DNA of 64,000 nucleotides. Origin: Syngnathus acus. Taxonomy: Eukaryota > Chordata > Actinopteri > Syngnathiformes > Syngnathidae. The stretch is taken from positions 1 to 64,000 of the forward strand of contig NW_023590235.1 of assembly GCF_901709675.1 (NCBI RefSeq), read 5' to 3'. Shown here piece by piece: positions 24,391 to 34,503 of the stretch. Numbering within the stretch: the first letter of the stretch is position 1; each line of letters begins with the position of its first letter. The notes under the pieces are model-generated. The model searched no databases. It was not told the DNA's origin and was given only the letters and a program-made list of their open reading frames with translations. The translations under genes were made by a program, and so were the position numbers.

Positions 24391-25843
24391 CAGGGGTGTC
24401 CAAACTACGGCCCGCGGGCCGCAGAAGTACTGGGCAGGCTAACGAGTTAGCGGAAAGATGCTAATTCGCGATCGTGCTAACACGCGCAAACGGACCTCTA
24501 AAGGAAATTAAACGAACATTTGGAGCAATACTACATTGTCCTAAAGGTTAGACACATGTGATCATTCATTTCTCTTGTTAGGAGACACACTTACATCGCC
24601 AATGACTCCCGTACCACTGTAACCGACATATGTACAAGAACGTAAAAAAGGAAGTGGTATCGCCTGAAAACGGCCTTCAAAATAAATCACCCTACCTCAA
24701 ATCAAAGCATGGCTGAATAACATAAATAACATGGAGAATTCTTAACACAAACTGTAAATATGTTTTTAGAACAACTTTTATTATTATACTTTTTTTTATA
24801 ACAAGGTAGAAGTGTACATACTGTAAATATGTTCTTAGAACTCTTTTATTATTATAACAATTTTCTATAACAAGGTACAACACTAAATATGTTTTTAGAA
24901 CTCTTATTATAATAACCTTTTTTTGTTTTTTAAAATGTACAAGTGCAGGTACACTGCAATTGTGTGGGCACTCCTTGCCTTCTGCTGGCGTATGGGCAAG
25001 TTTGTGCCATAATTCCTCAATTTAGAAGTTTTATTTTGACTTTTAATTATTTTTTTCAATTTGGGAAAAAAATCCACGATGTAGTGAAACCGCGATAAAC
25101 AAACCGTGATGTAGCGAGGGATTACTGTGCATCACTGAAAATCAAGGCAATTGTGTTTGTCTAATTTGTAAAGAGACGGTTGCCTTGTTTAAGGATTTCA
25201 ACTTAAAGAGACACTATCAGACTAAACATGCGAACACAAACGACCAGCTAACAGGGAGTGACCGCGCTGATAAAGTGAAGCAGCTCCAAGCTGAACTGGC
25301 ATCACAACAGCGATTCTTCACACGGGACTGTGAGTCAAAAATAAATATTACTAAAGCAAGCTACGAAGTGGCCATGTTAAGACTGTTGATGTTATGGACC
25401 TCTAGACCTGACACAAACTATTATTTTCTGAAAGATAATGTAAATGACAAGAGCAAAATTCACTAGTTTTAAGTTTTAATAATAACAGACAACTTTGCAT
25501 TACTTATAACTCCCGTTTAAAATGTTCATGAGGCAAAAGTAATTTTAAACTCATGTAAATTTAAGGTATTTCATACAGTTTGTTCAATGTTATCTGACTC
25601 TTCAGATATGAATGAAAGGCAGAATTTGTGTTTTTAGAGTTGTTCACATCTGCCTGAGTGACTCATATTTGGTTATTTTGTCATTTGAAAAATAAAGACA
25701 ATTGTGACAATGAAATTTGTTTTATAACAGTGTGTATTTGCATGACATTTTTGTAGTTAAAAATGTCCGAAAAAACTATTGGCCCCCGGGCCCCTTCACT
25801 TTATCAAATCTGGCCCTCCTTGCAAAATGTTTGGACACCCCTA
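24391..25843 (+). mobile_element. hAT transposon (second family) with 8-bp target duplication
   Basis: Left end CAGGGGTGTCCAAAC, right end GTTTGGACACCCCTA, nearly perfect inverted repeats. ACGTAGAG occurs at 24383-24390 and again at 25844-25851. The two LINE halves on each side become continuous if it is removed. The body is AT-rich with three variants of a TATGTTTTTAGAACTCTT repeat (24760-24905), and near 25073-25132 an inverted copy of the CCGCGATAAAC/GCGAGGGATTACTGT repeat also present at 26818. Confidence 0.9.
25185..25466 (+). pseudogene. hAT transposase fragment
   Basis: A 93-residue frame with FKDFNLKRHYQTKH (histidine half of a BED-like finger) and QRFFTRDCESKINITKASY, wording typical of the GTF2IRD2/Charlie-like hAT transposases. 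The cysteine half (CLICKETVALF) precedes it at about 25160 without its own start. Everything after about residue 75 is lost, including the catalytic domain. Confidence 0.7.
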
Positions 25844-26024
25844 ACGTAGAGGGAACAAGACCCAGTGGCCGACCTAAAAAGACCTGGCAGATGACCGTGG
25901 CAGCCGACATGAAGGCACTCGGCATCAACCACGAGATGGCCATGGACTGTTCCCGGTGGAAGAAGGCCATATCGAGAACCCAGTCCAACCCAGCGGCGCC
26001 TCGAAAGCGGACTTTAAACCGATG

Positions 26025-26830
26025 ATGATATCAAATAACTATCATATAAACAACAATATTATCAAACCATCTGTGTCACTCCAAATCATTAAATCCATCG
26101 ATCAAATTCCTCGTCCTTTGTCAACAACGCTGCGCGTGCGCCGCTGATGTCAGCCTCGTCATTATTCCACAGATTAGTATATAACAATATTGTTTAGCCT
26201 TAACAAAGTACCAGGAAAGACGTGGGTTTGGTAAACGGCTCTTTATTTAACAAAAAAAAAGAGTTCAACGAGCCAACAACTACTTAACTGTAACGATAAA
26301 AACATATACAAGTTGCTACACGAAATAAAATATATCAAACAACTATAACATAAATAGTTCACCGCCACACGGCCCCAAGCACCGGCATCGACTTCCAGGC
26401 GTGTGGCAGCGTGGACTTCCATCCCCGGAGGTGGCACTCCCAGCCACGGAGGTGGAAGAGAGCTCCATAGAATAGGACCGGGCGTGCGTAAAAGCCCTGT
26501 CCGAGCCCCATCCACCGTCCCCGGACAGCCACCCGGCCGAGCGCCGGCCCCCGACCTTCATCCACGGAGGTGAAAGATAGCTCCATAGAGTAGGACCGGG
26601 CGTGCGTAAAACCCATAATAGTTTTTCAAACCTTCTGTGTCACTCCAAATCATTAAATCCTTCAAACTCTTCGTCCTACGTGTCACTTACAAGCAAAGCC
26701 ACTAAAGATGCCGGTAGTACATGGGGCTCTTCGTCATCTTTGTCATCCCGTGATCAAATCCTTTGTCATTTAAGTAAACAACCGCCGCGCCGCTGACGTC
26801 ACTTGCAGTTCAAACTACAGTAATCCCTTG
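26025..26830. repeat. Dispersed AT-rich repeat and GC-rich tandem duplication
   Basis: 26030-26240 and 26625-26800 carry the TGTGTCACTCCAAATCATTA repeat described at 300-1260. Between them, 26360-26620 is GC-rich with a direct duplication: GCTCCATAGAATAGGACCGG at 26462 and a one-base variant at 26581, each followed by GCGTGCGTAAAA, period about 119 bp. No gene supported. Confidence 0.55.
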
Positions 26831-26990
26831 CTACATCACGGTTCGTTTATCGCGGTTTCACTTTTTTATTTTTTTTTATTTTGAAAATTTGTGACAAAAA
26901 AATCACATATAAGTCGCTCCTCAGTATAAGTCGGCCCCCCACCCAAACTATGAAAAAAACGCGACCTATAGTCCGAAAAATACGATAATG
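26818..26990. repeat. Two MITE-like fragments
   Basis: CAGTAATCCCTTGCTACATC with TTATCGCGGTTTCAC (26818-26865) also appears inverted at 25073-25132. It is followed by a TATAAGTCGC palindromic element like that at 1317. Both resemble common fish non-autonomous elements. Confidence 0.45.
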
Positions 26991-27180
26991 ACAACACACA
27001 ATACAACACAACACAACACAACAATACTTACCTTTCCTTTAAAATCTTTTTCTCTACCTAACACAGACAGATAATGGGAGAATGTGTCACAATGTGAAGG
27101 AGATGTATTGGGTAATGCAGAAACAAAACAAAAACTATTATTTATTGTTAGACACATTATCCACTAGGCTACTTTCCTCT
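26991..27180. other. Spacer with ACACA-rich stretch
   Basis: A short AACACAACACAACAC run near 27000 and AT-rich sequence; no gene. Confidence 0.35.
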
Positions 27181-27195
27181 TGACATTCATTAAAT

Positions 27196-27243
27196 TGACA
27201 ATGAAGGGACTTGAACCCCTTAATCTTCTGATCCAAAGTCAGT
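27196..27243 (-). pseudogene. tRNA-Arg-like 3' part, anticodon loop CTTTGGA
   Basis: The 3' half resembles the Arg(TCG) locus at 30110 (TTCAAGTCCCTTCAT), but the loop reads CTTTGGA, making TTG. The D arm and 5' acceptor are not recognisable. A second scrap, GGCTATCTGGCCTAATGGAT at 27330, is a 5' half of the same body. Confidence 0.5.
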
Positions 27244-27744
27244 TAACTTCACTTGAATCTAGGCTGTAGATTTACTGTATATGCTCAAAAATCATTGCAC
27301 TGCTATCACTTGTCAGAATTTCCTGTATGGCTATCTGGCCTAATGGATAAGATTTCAAATCTAAACAGATCTTCATGTCTAGTGTATCATCAAATTGAAA
27401 GAGGAAAATATAGGTAAACTGTTTGTGTGCTGTTTTGATCTTTGTTGTGATGACCCCAAATGTCATTGACAAAAGCCAAAAGAAAGAGGCAAATTTTTCA
27501 TCTTATGTACAATTTTTAATTTGTTTCTCTTGACTCCAGTCGAGCAACCTGTGCTTGCTGATATTCACAATCCCTGCTTACTTTGCTGCCCTACCCCTTA
27601 AAAGAAGAAAAGTTATTTTAGTCTGAGCAACCTGCTCCCGACTGAAAGTAGGGTTTCTAACTAAGGTTTCCAACTAGGACTAGGGTTTCCAACTAGGGCT
27701 AGAGTTAGGGTTAGGGCTAGTTTGGACTAGGTATATAAAAAGTC

Positions 27745-27817
27745 TGCCCCACCTGAGGACCGAACTCTTGACCTTCAAATTGTGAGACTGACATGCTAGT
27801 ACCTGCACTAATGAGGC
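27745..27817 (-). pseudogene. tRNA-Met-bodied locus, anticodon CAC
   Basis: 73 nt aligned to the elongator tRNA-Met body (GCCTCATTAG start, TGGGGCA end). The anticodon loop is CTCACAA, giving CAC instead of CAT. T-stem changes (AAGAG/CTCAG) weaken pairing. Probably non-functional. Confidence 0.55.
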
Positions 27818-28109
27818 TGTGCATTTGCAGTTTTACAATTCTTTTTTACTGTAAAATTGATCAAACCACCGGCCATTTCAATCAAACTGAACTTCACAGA
27901 AAGAAAAAGTGACTGTAAGTCTGAGCAACTCGGGTTAGGGAAGCCAACTAAGGTTTCAAACTGTGGCCAGGGTTTTCCAACTGGGGTTTCCAACGAGGAT
28001 GAGGGTTTCCAATTAGGGCTAGAGCAGGGGTGGCCAACCAGTCAGAGACTAAGAGCCACATTTTTTACTGTGTCATCGCAAAGAGCCACATCATACACAT
28101 GAGCACACA

Positions 28110-28168
28110 TGAACACCCCCCCCCCCACACACACACACACCACACAAACACGCACGCGCACGCACGCG

Positions 28169-28227
<59 letters not shown>
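28110..28227. repeat. (CA)n microsatellite
   Basis: About 120 bp of CA-rich dinucleotide repeat with interspersed CG steps, inside the hAT. Frames across it are artefacts. Confidence 0.9.
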
Positions 28228-28230
<3 letters not shown>

Positions 28231-28533
28231 TCAGCCAAATTTATTGTGTGACATTATTATGTCACGCACCAACATGATAATGACAAATTGACTCCTACAG
28301 TACTAAAACCGCAGACCAAAGACCACATTTTCAACAATGAACATTGTGTGCATTGTCTCACACAGACAAACTCTCAGTTCAACAAATTCCACAAACAAAA
28401 ACATAATACGTTTTTTCACTTACTATGTGTGGCGGGACAGACCATTCGTTTGAGTTCGTCGTTTTCAGGAGACAAGATTTCAATAACGTCACTGAGGCAT
28501 ATTTTAACGAACTCCACTTCATTGTATGGCTTT

Positions 28534-28881
28534 TTAGCCCGTGCAATGTTCCAAGCCAGTTGAAACAATGCAAGTGTGACAGTCTCTGAGTGCTTCGTAA
28601 TTTTTTTGAAAAACTGTACCTATTTTTCTGCCTGACTTTTCAAAGTCTCCAAACTTGTGCCTGCGAAATTCAGTCCATTTTGCAAAGTCCTTATCGATAT
28701 TGGCATGAAGTGAGCTGAAGTGGCGCTGACCATTTGAAGCTTTTAAATGCGCCAATGACGTCCGACATATCAGGCAGAATGGCTTGCCATAGCATTCAAC
28801 AAAAAACAACTTTAACTCTGTTAAAAACGTCCTGTGTTCATCGTCATATATTCGTTTAGCTGTGCATTTTTTCCTTGCCAT
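28534..28881 (-). pseudogene. hAT transposase N-terminal fragment
   Basis: A 115-residue minus frame from the ATG at 28881: a basic start (MARKKCTAKR), then CLICRTSLAHLKASNGQRHF with a following SSLH, a CX2C...H finger of BED type, then a charged region. After residue about 85 the frame leaves the family pattern, and the catalytic DDE domain is missing from the 1.1-kb element. Confidence 0.65.
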
Positions 28882-29190
28882 TTTGGCAAGCGTCTTGTCA
28901 GCTTTTCTGGACCTAATGGGCCCCCGTAGTCAAAGTCGCCATTCATAAAAAAAGCGGGCAAAACCAATCTCTCTGTTTGTCCCTCCTCCTTTGCGGGATT
29001 TCACCTCACGCGCATGCGCGTTTGACCAAAATACCATATTGAACTCAAGCGAAGCAAATACGCACGAAAAATAAACACAAATGTTGATATGAACGTAAAA
29101 GAGCCGCATGAAACTAGCCAAAGAGCCGCATGCGGCTCGCGAGCCGCGGGTTGGCCACCGCTGGGCTAGAGTTAGGACTATATAAAAGTA

Positions 29191-29257
29191 TGCCCCGTGT
29201 GAGGGTCGAACTCACGACCTTCAGATTATGAGACTGACACGCCTGCGCCAACGACGC
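29191..29257 (-). pseudogene. tRNA-Met-bodied locus, anticodon CAT, shortened D arm
   Basis: 67 nt. It keeps the Met anticodon loop CTCATAA, a good T arm (GTGAG TTCGACC CTCAC) and the GGGGCA end, but six nt are missing in the D loop. The first acceptor bases GCGTCGT also differ. Borderline between gene and pseudogene; D-loop loss argues for pseudogene. Confidence 0.55.
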
Positions 29258-29399
29258 TATGTTTTTGCATTTTGTGCAATTGTTTTTACTGTAAAACTGA
29301 TTCAACCACCGCCCATTTTGATCAAACTTAACTAGGCTAGGATTTCCAACTAGGACTTACAGGAAAGGCTAGAGTTAGGGTTGGGCTAGATATAAATCA

Positions 29400-29472
29400 T
29401 GCGCCGTGTGAGGATCGAACTCTCGACTTTCAGGTTACGACACTGACGCGCTACCGCCTGCGCCAACGAGAC
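29400..29472 (-). pseudogene. tRNA-Met-bodied locus, anticodon loop GTCGTAA (CGT)
   Basis: 73 nt, full cloverleaf length. Body matches Met (TTGGCGCAGGCGGTAGCGCG, TTCGATC T loop), but the loop gives CGT, a Thr-type anticodon. The acceptor has a mismatch (GTCTCGT against ACGGCGC). Identity of body and anticodon disagree. Confidence 0.55.
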
Positions 29473-29652
29473 TTTGTGGCACCTGTCTTAAAATTCTTTT
29501 TTACTGTAAAAAAGATTCAACCACCGGCCATTTCCATCAAACTGAACTTCATCGAAAGAAAAAGTTACTTTTGTCTGAGCATTCTCAAACTTCCAACTGG
29601 GGATGGGGTTTCCAACAAGGGCTCGAGTTAGGGTTAGGACTAAATAAAACAG

Positions 29653-29725
29653 AGCCCCGTGTGAGGGTTGAACTCACGACCTTCAGTTTACTAGACTGAC
29701 GCGCTACCGCCTGCGCTAACGAGGC
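29653..29725 (-). tRNA. tRNA-Met-bodied locus, anticodon AGT
   Basis: 73 nt with a well-paired acceptor (GCCTCGT/ACGGGGC), D arm (GCGC...GCGC) and T stem (GTGAG/CTCAC), the best-preserved of the Met-bodied series. The loop CTAGTAA gives AGT (Thr-type) and the anticodon stem is TCAGT/ACTGA, fully paired after a compensating change. The T loop is TTCAACC. It could be transcribed; whether it is charged is unknown. Confidence 0.5.
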
Positions 29726-29887
29726 CGTGAATAGTTGGTTTTACAAAGCTCTTTTACTGTAAAATTGATTCAACCACCGGCCATTTCAATTAAACTCAAC
29801 TTCACAGACAGAAAACTTTATTCTATTCTGAGCAACCTACTATCTTCTGAAATTGACAATGATTTTACTGTGGACTATGGAAAACAG

Positions 29888-29960
29888 CGCCCCGTGTGAG
29901 GGTCGAGCTCACAACCTTCAGATTTTGAGACTGATGCACGACCACTTGCACTAACAAGGT
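29888..29960 (-). pseudogene. tRNA-Met-bodied locus, anticodon CAA
   Basis: 73 nt. Loop CTCAAAA gives CAA (Leu-type). The 5' half is decayed (ACCTTGT, GTGCAAGTGGTCGTGC), while the 3' half is good (TTGTGAGCTCGACCCTCAC). Pseudogene likely. Confidence 0.5.
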
Positions 29961-30109
29961 AACATGTCAATTGCATTACAATTCTCTTTTACTGTAAATT
30001 GATTAATCCACAGGCCATTTGTCTGGAACAATTGTGAACTTCACTTCCCACCAAAGGCTGCAGTCATCAGAAGTCGTTGCCATGTTTCACTTGGTACAGT
30101 CTTTCACAT

Positions 30110-30182
30110 GGCTATGTGGCCTAATGGATAAGGCGTCTGACTTCGGATCAGAAGATTGAGGGTTCAAGTCCCTTCATGGTCA
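30110..30182 (+). tRNA. tRNA-Arg(TCG)
   Basis: 73 nt: acceptor GGCTATG/CATGGTC with two G-T wobbles, D arm GCCT...AGGC, anticodon stem TCTGA/TCAGA fully paired with loop CTTCGGA (anticodon TCG), T arm GAGGG/CCCTT with loop TTCAAGT. All arms pair, making this the best tRNA gene candidate in the window. A/B-box elements are intact. No TTTT terminator is visible immediately downstream, which is a caveat. Confidence 0.8.
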
Positions 30183-30658
30183 ACTTAATATTATTTATAT
30201 GAGATCAACGACTTTATTTCAGTCTGAAGCAACTCTTGTATACTGTCAGAAAGGGTTTTGGTTTCTGATTTATTTTTTTGTTGTGCTGACTCCCCCCCAA
30301 TCTCCGTTTTAAGTGCAAAAAGTGACAAAAACCAAAAGAAAAAATGCTTTCTCTATTACACACTAGGGCCAGCGTTTCCAACTAGGGCTAGGGTTTCCAA
30401 CGAGGGCTCCAACTCCGGGTAGGGTTTCAAACTAGGAATTCCAACTGGGGCAAGGGTTTCCAATTAGGGTTTCCAACTTAGGCTGGGGTTTCCAACTAGA
30501 GACAACATTGGACAGCTGCCACTTGTTGGGAACCTTTAAATGTTTAGTCTTATCAACGAATGTGTTTCAGAGGCTAGATTTAAAACGTGGCTGCTGGTTT
30601 TCGTGAACCAAACCCATTAAAAAAAAGTGAAAGAATGAAACAATTCTCAATAGCAGAA

Positions 30659-30731
30659 GCCTGGTTAGCTCAGTTGGGAGAGCATGAGACTCTTAATCTC
30701 ATGGTTGTGGGTTCAAGCCACACGTTGGGCG
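30659..30731 (+). tRNA. tRNA-Lys(CTT)
   Basis: 73 nt: GCCTGGT/GTTGGGC acceptor (several G-T pairs), D arm GCTC...GAGC, perfect anticodon stem TGAGA/TCTCA with loop CTCTTAA (CTT), T arm GTGGG/CACAC with one mismatch and loop TTCAAGC. Clear Lys body. The T-stem mismatch and wobble-rich acceptor suggest possible decay. Confidence 0.7.
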
Positions 30732-30790
30732 TCCCTGCTTGTTGGGAGCCGTTGAATTCTTAGTCTTATCAGTCTTTAAAAATTTCAGAT

Positions 30791-30864
30791 GGCGATGTGG
30801 CCTCATGGATAAGGCGTCTGACTTCGGATCAAATGATTGGAGCGTTCGAGTCCCTTCATAGTCA
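30791..30864 (+). pseudogene. tRNA-Arg(TCG)-like, decayed
   Basis: A 74-nt relative of the locus at 30110. D arm and loop CTTCGGA are kept, but the anticodon stem is TCTGA/TCAAA and the variable/T region has an insertion with broken pairing (GGAGCG...CCCTT). Confidence 0.6.
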
Positions 30865-30917
30865 ATTAATGTGTCATGCTTTAGAAATCCAAAACTTTAC
30901 TTCAGTCTGAACCAACT

Positions 30918-32735
30918 CTTGATTGAGTGATTGAACTTTATTCATCCCACAGCGGGGAAATTCACTTGTCACAGCAGCGCATATGAGTGCAAGAATAATA
31001 CGAGTGCAAGAATAAAACAAGTGCCAGAATTACAAAAAGGGTAAATAACAGACAAGGATAAACACAAGTGCTGCTAGTAGAGACGAAACACATTCATTTT
31101 ATCAGGTGGCATGCATGTTGTAAAGTCTGACAGCAGAGGGAATGAAGGACCTGCGGAACCGTTCCTTCCTACACCGAGGGTGCAAAAGTCTGCCGCTAAA
31201 GGAGCTGCTCAGGGACCGCACAATCTCATGGAGGGGGTGAGAGGTGTTGTCCATGATGGATTTAAGCTTAATCAACGTCCTCCTCTCACCCACAACCTCA
31301 ATGGAGTCCAGGGGACAGCCTAGAACAGAGCTCGCTCTTCTGACCATCTTATTCAGTCTCCCCTTGTCCCAGTCAGTACTGCCCCCACCCCAGCTGACCA
31401 CAGCGTAGATGATGGCCGAGGCCACCACAGAGTCATAGAAGGTCCGTAGAAGAGCCCTGCACACACCGAAGGACCTCAGTCTCCTCAGCAGGTGGAGGCG
31501 ACTCTGGCCCTTTTTGTACAGGGCGTGGGTGTGATCAGTCCAGTCCAGTTTGTTGTTAAAGCGAACACCCAGTAATTTGTAGTTCTCCACTACCTCAATG
31601 CCCGATCCCTGGATGTTCACCGGAGTGAAGATGGGTGCTGTCCTCCCGAAGCTCACAATCAACTCCTTCGTCTTGCTGGTGTTCAGCTGAAGCTGGTTGA
31701 GCTCACACCAGCTGACAAAGTCCTTGATGACCAATCTATATTACAGATCGTTCCCCTACGAGACATTTCCAACAATGGCCGTGTCGTCGGAAAACCTCTG
31801 GATGTGGCAGTGAGCGGTGTCGTGGGTAAAGTCTGAAGTGAACAGGGTGAAAAGGAAAGGAGAGAGCACCGTGCCCTGGGGGACACCAGTGCTGCAGCGC
31901 ACCACGTCGGACTCACAGCGATGTAACCTCACATACTGCGGCCGGTCGGTGAGGAAGTCCGTTGTCCATGCAGCCAGGCGCTGGTCCACACCCGCCTTCT
32001 CCATTTTTACCCGAAGCAGTGACAGCTGGATGGTGTTAAAAGCGCTGGAGAAATCGAAGAACATGATCCTCCCAGTGCTCCTGTTGTCCTCCAGGTGAAG
32101 CAGTGTTCTGTGCAGTCAATAAATCACTGCATCGTCCACCCCAACACCAGGCCGGTAAGCAAACTGCAGGGGGTCCAGCTGCGCTCCCACTAATGAACGC
32201 AGGTGACCCAGGATGATCCTCTCCATAGTCTTCATCAGGTGGGAAGTCAAGGCAATAGGCCTGAAGTGGTTAGGCTCCTTGGGGCGCGGCACCTTCGGTA
32301 CAGGGACCACGCAGGAGGTCTTCCACAGTCCTGGGACCTTGTTCAGGCTCAGGTTGAACAGGTACCTGACCACACCACTCAGCTGGTCCACACAGTCCCT
32401 GAGCAGTCTCGGCCAGATGCCGTCTGGGCCCGGGGTCTTCTCTGCCTCGATCTTTCTGAGGTGACTCCTCACCTGAAGATCTGTAAAGGAGAGGGGGATG
32501 TCGGAAGACCGGGGTGATGGAATGGAGAGGGGGGTTGAGAGGGGGTTGGTGAGCTGGCGTGGGGGCTGGAGTGTCGAAGGTGGCAGAATGAGGTGCGGAG
32601 CGAGGTGAAGGGACGGGAGGGAGGCGGAATCAAATCTGTTGAAGAACAGATTGAGTTCATCCACCCGGTCCTTGTCCCCATAAGCTGGTTTCCGATCAGC
32701 CCCTTTACCATGGCCCGAGATGGACTGCAGACCCC
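30918..32735 (-). mobile_element. Rex1/L2-like LINE, minus strand, 5'-truncated
   Basis: The 3' UTR at 30918-31100 reads on the plus strand as TGAACTTTATTCATCCCACA, a 3'-end form common in fish LINEs, with a short GATTGAGTGATT tail. Coding runs from about 32664 down to 31102. The 5' end stops near 32735 at the sequence also flanking the duplicate at 21300. Inserted into the tRNA array linker (CAACTCTT). Confidence 0.8.
31102..32664 (-). pseudogene. LINE reverse transcriptase, frameshifted
   Basis: Three minus frames in order: 32116-32664 (fingers: [47 protein letters not shown], ending in a stop), 31756-32064 (motif [26 protein letters not shown], catalytic RFSDDTAIVG with serine in place of the more usual alanine), and 31102-31734 (C-terminal KLLGVRFNNKLDW to CRKERFRRSFIPSAVRLYN). 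Two breaks, near 32110 and 31745, inactivate it. No endonuclease is present. Confidence 0.8.
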
Positions 32736-33365
32736 TCCAATGTCAGTTATAAGTTCAACAAAAACCAAAAGAAAAAATGCCAAGTTTTCTCTGTTGCAGA
32801 TGTTTTGGTGTGTTGATCACTAAAACAATGTTAAAATGAGGAGGCCTGAAAGCACTGCTTTTACAATTCAGGAATATACAAACGTTTTGTGTGCCAAATC
32901 TTCATTACAGCCTAGCAGAATCCTGATTAAAGGTACAAAAAGACAGGCAATGACTATGTGTGTCCGCTGGTTCTTCTCTGCAACACAGGAAGTTTGCATT
33001 AACAGGGACACTACAGTTGTGCCCATCGGCAAAAGGCAGCCCCCAACTACCACATGAGTAGCCGACAGGCCTGTTCTAAAACAGCTCACTGATGAGGACG
33101 TATTATTTTCAAGGAATGTTCTAGAAGTAATCGTTGTTAAAAAAATAAAAGAACACATGATGGTGGTACTTGGAGATCACTGTTTATATATACACACACA
33201 AATATATATATTGAGTCTAGGGAGACAAATATACCGCAAACTGTGGGTAGGTGTCAGGTGATGAACCACAGAAGAAATCACAGTTACCAAAGAAAGATGA
33301 CAAGCCTCATTTTGAAACAGAGCTAAACATCAGGGATGAGAACGGCAAATGAAAAAAAACACTGA
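32736..33365. other. Intergenic; left part shared with 21300-21555
   Basis: 32736-32985 is the flank of the segmental duplication. The rest is AT-rich with a TATATA/ACACACA stretch at 33185-33215. No gene recognised. Confidence 0.5.
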
Positions 33366-33600
33366 AAAGTAGCCGGGGTATGGGGGCCACATGCCCCACT
33401 TGCCGCAGGGGGCCAGGGGCCGCAGGCCCCCCCCAATGGGGGCGCAGTGGGCCGGGGGCCACTTGCCCCAATTGGGGGATGCAGGGGCCACAGGCCCCTA
33501 TTGGGGGCCACAGGGCCCACAGGCCCTACTTGGGGGCCGCAGAGGGCCAGGGACAACACCCCAGAGGGGGCTCAGGGGGAAAAGCTCCCTGGAAACTCCT
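33366..33600 (+). repeat. GC-rich GGGGGCCACAGGCCC minisatellite
   Basis: Degenerate tandem units of GGGGGCCACAGGCCC/CCAATTGGGGG, about 15-30 bp each. The proline/glycine-rich frames on both strands are composition artefacts. Confidence 0.7.
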
Positions 33601-33709
33601 GCATTTTGGCAGTATAGCAACCCCAAAACCATTAATTTCATCACTCGATTTCAACAGTTTTGTTAAAAAAATATTCCTGCTTGGTGGGCTGCCAAGGTGA
33701 ATATAATAC

Positions 33710-34015
33710 AGTCAAGCCTCGGTTTTCGACCACAATCCGTTCCAGAAGGCGGTTCGAGAAGCGAATCGGTCGAATTCCGAATCTATCTTTCCCATTCCAA
33801 ATAATGGAACATTTTTAATCCGTTCCAAGACTTTTTTAAGCATTTTTTCATTTGCGCATTTTTGTCCGATCGCGCAACTGCAGCGCACCGCCGAACGCGC
33901 AACAGTAGCGCGTTGCCGACCGCGTAACTGCACCGCGCTGGTTGCATTATTGTGACAGAGCCGTCACTGAAATTTAGAAAATATTTTTAAACTCCTGATG
34001 TACTTTCCAATATTC
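33710..34015. repeat. Dispersed repeat with CGGTTTTCGACCAC start
   Basis: TCAAGCCTCGGTTTTCGACC and GTCGAATTCCGAATC resemble a common vertebrate/fish non-autonomous element. A GCGCAACTGCAGCGC-type motif repeats four times (33870-33940 and 34055-34070). No gene. Confidence 0.45.
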
Positions 34016-34503
34016 AAGTGGACCTAAGTGCGCAGGGAGCTTAATATATTCCGATCGCGCAACCGCAGCGCGCCGGGCGCTCACTGTCGCATTGCTTTAA
34101 AAGCGTCTTTGTGTTCCGAGTTGTAAAATGACGCTGCTCTCGAGCCATGCCCATCTGAAGCAGTTCGTGATCCCGTTTGACTTGTCTATTTCCCTGGCAC
34201 GATCCTCGTCTTTTTTCTCTAAAACCTTCGGCATGCTGGCTAAAACCTTTGCTAATCAGGCAAATGAGTAGGCAAATGATGTGACGAAAGTAGCGCCAAA
34301 ATGCTGCCGAAAATAATTCAGTTGTTGTCGCAATACTGCTGCCAGCCCCCCCATATACTATAACTACGCAGATCCGATGATCCCTAAGACTTGAGATGAG
34401 ACAAAATTGGAAAGACTTTTTTGTTGACAGTGTCTGTGAGTTACTTCAACAAAAAAAGTTCACAAAAAGTACACATAGCTAATGTTGACCACAAAATGGC
34501 ATG

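Larger units (their letters stand above)
23470..26024 (+). pseudogene. RTE-like LINE reverse transcriptase, split by a hAT
   Basis: Frames give the RT finger/palm start (MKDGKAAGSSGVVAEML, VPLFKGKGD), then FMPGKGTTDAIF and motif A FVDLEKAFDRV (23749-24060). A deletion near 24080-24130 removes the catalytic YxDD region. The C-terminal part (RMIRWMCGVSMREE, RLRWYGHVVR) continues to 24390, then after the hAT resumes at 25852 (SGRPKKTWQ) to a stop near 26023. The short GATGATGATA end is like RTE/BovB-type tails. Family by inference; inactive. Confidence 0.7.
28025..29163 (-). mobile_element. hAT transposon (third family) in the tRNA array
   Basis: Termini CAGGGGTGGCCAACC and GGTTGGCCACCGCTG are near-perfect inverted repeats, and the 8-bp sequence GGCTAGAG flanks both sides (28017-28024 and 29164-29171). 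It carries a CA microsatellite near the left end and a transposase N-terminus on the minus strand. The target was the GGGCTAGAGTTAGG linker of the array. Confidence 0.9.
27181..30870. repeat. Array of tRNA-derived units with GGGTTAGAG-like linkers
   Basis: Repeating units each contain a tRNA-like sequence, a TTTTACTGTAAAA(A)TTGATTCAACCACCGGCCATTT block, a TTCAGTCTGAGCAACC block and variants of GGTTTCCAACTAGGGCTAG and AGAGTTAGGGTTAGG. Unit spacing is about 205-255 bp among the four minus-strand Met-bodied copies at 29.19-29.96 kb. A hAT (28025-29163) is inserted. The linker text resembles degenerate telomeric repeat, also found around the tRNA-like array in the palindrome. Confidence 0.75.

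Noticed and set aside
28030-28291. His/Thr- and Val/Cys-rich frames
   Set aside because: Translations of a CA/TG microsatellite.
33323-33700. Proline/glycine-rich collagen-like frames on both strands
   Set aside because: Composition of a GC-rich minisatellite, open on both strands at once.
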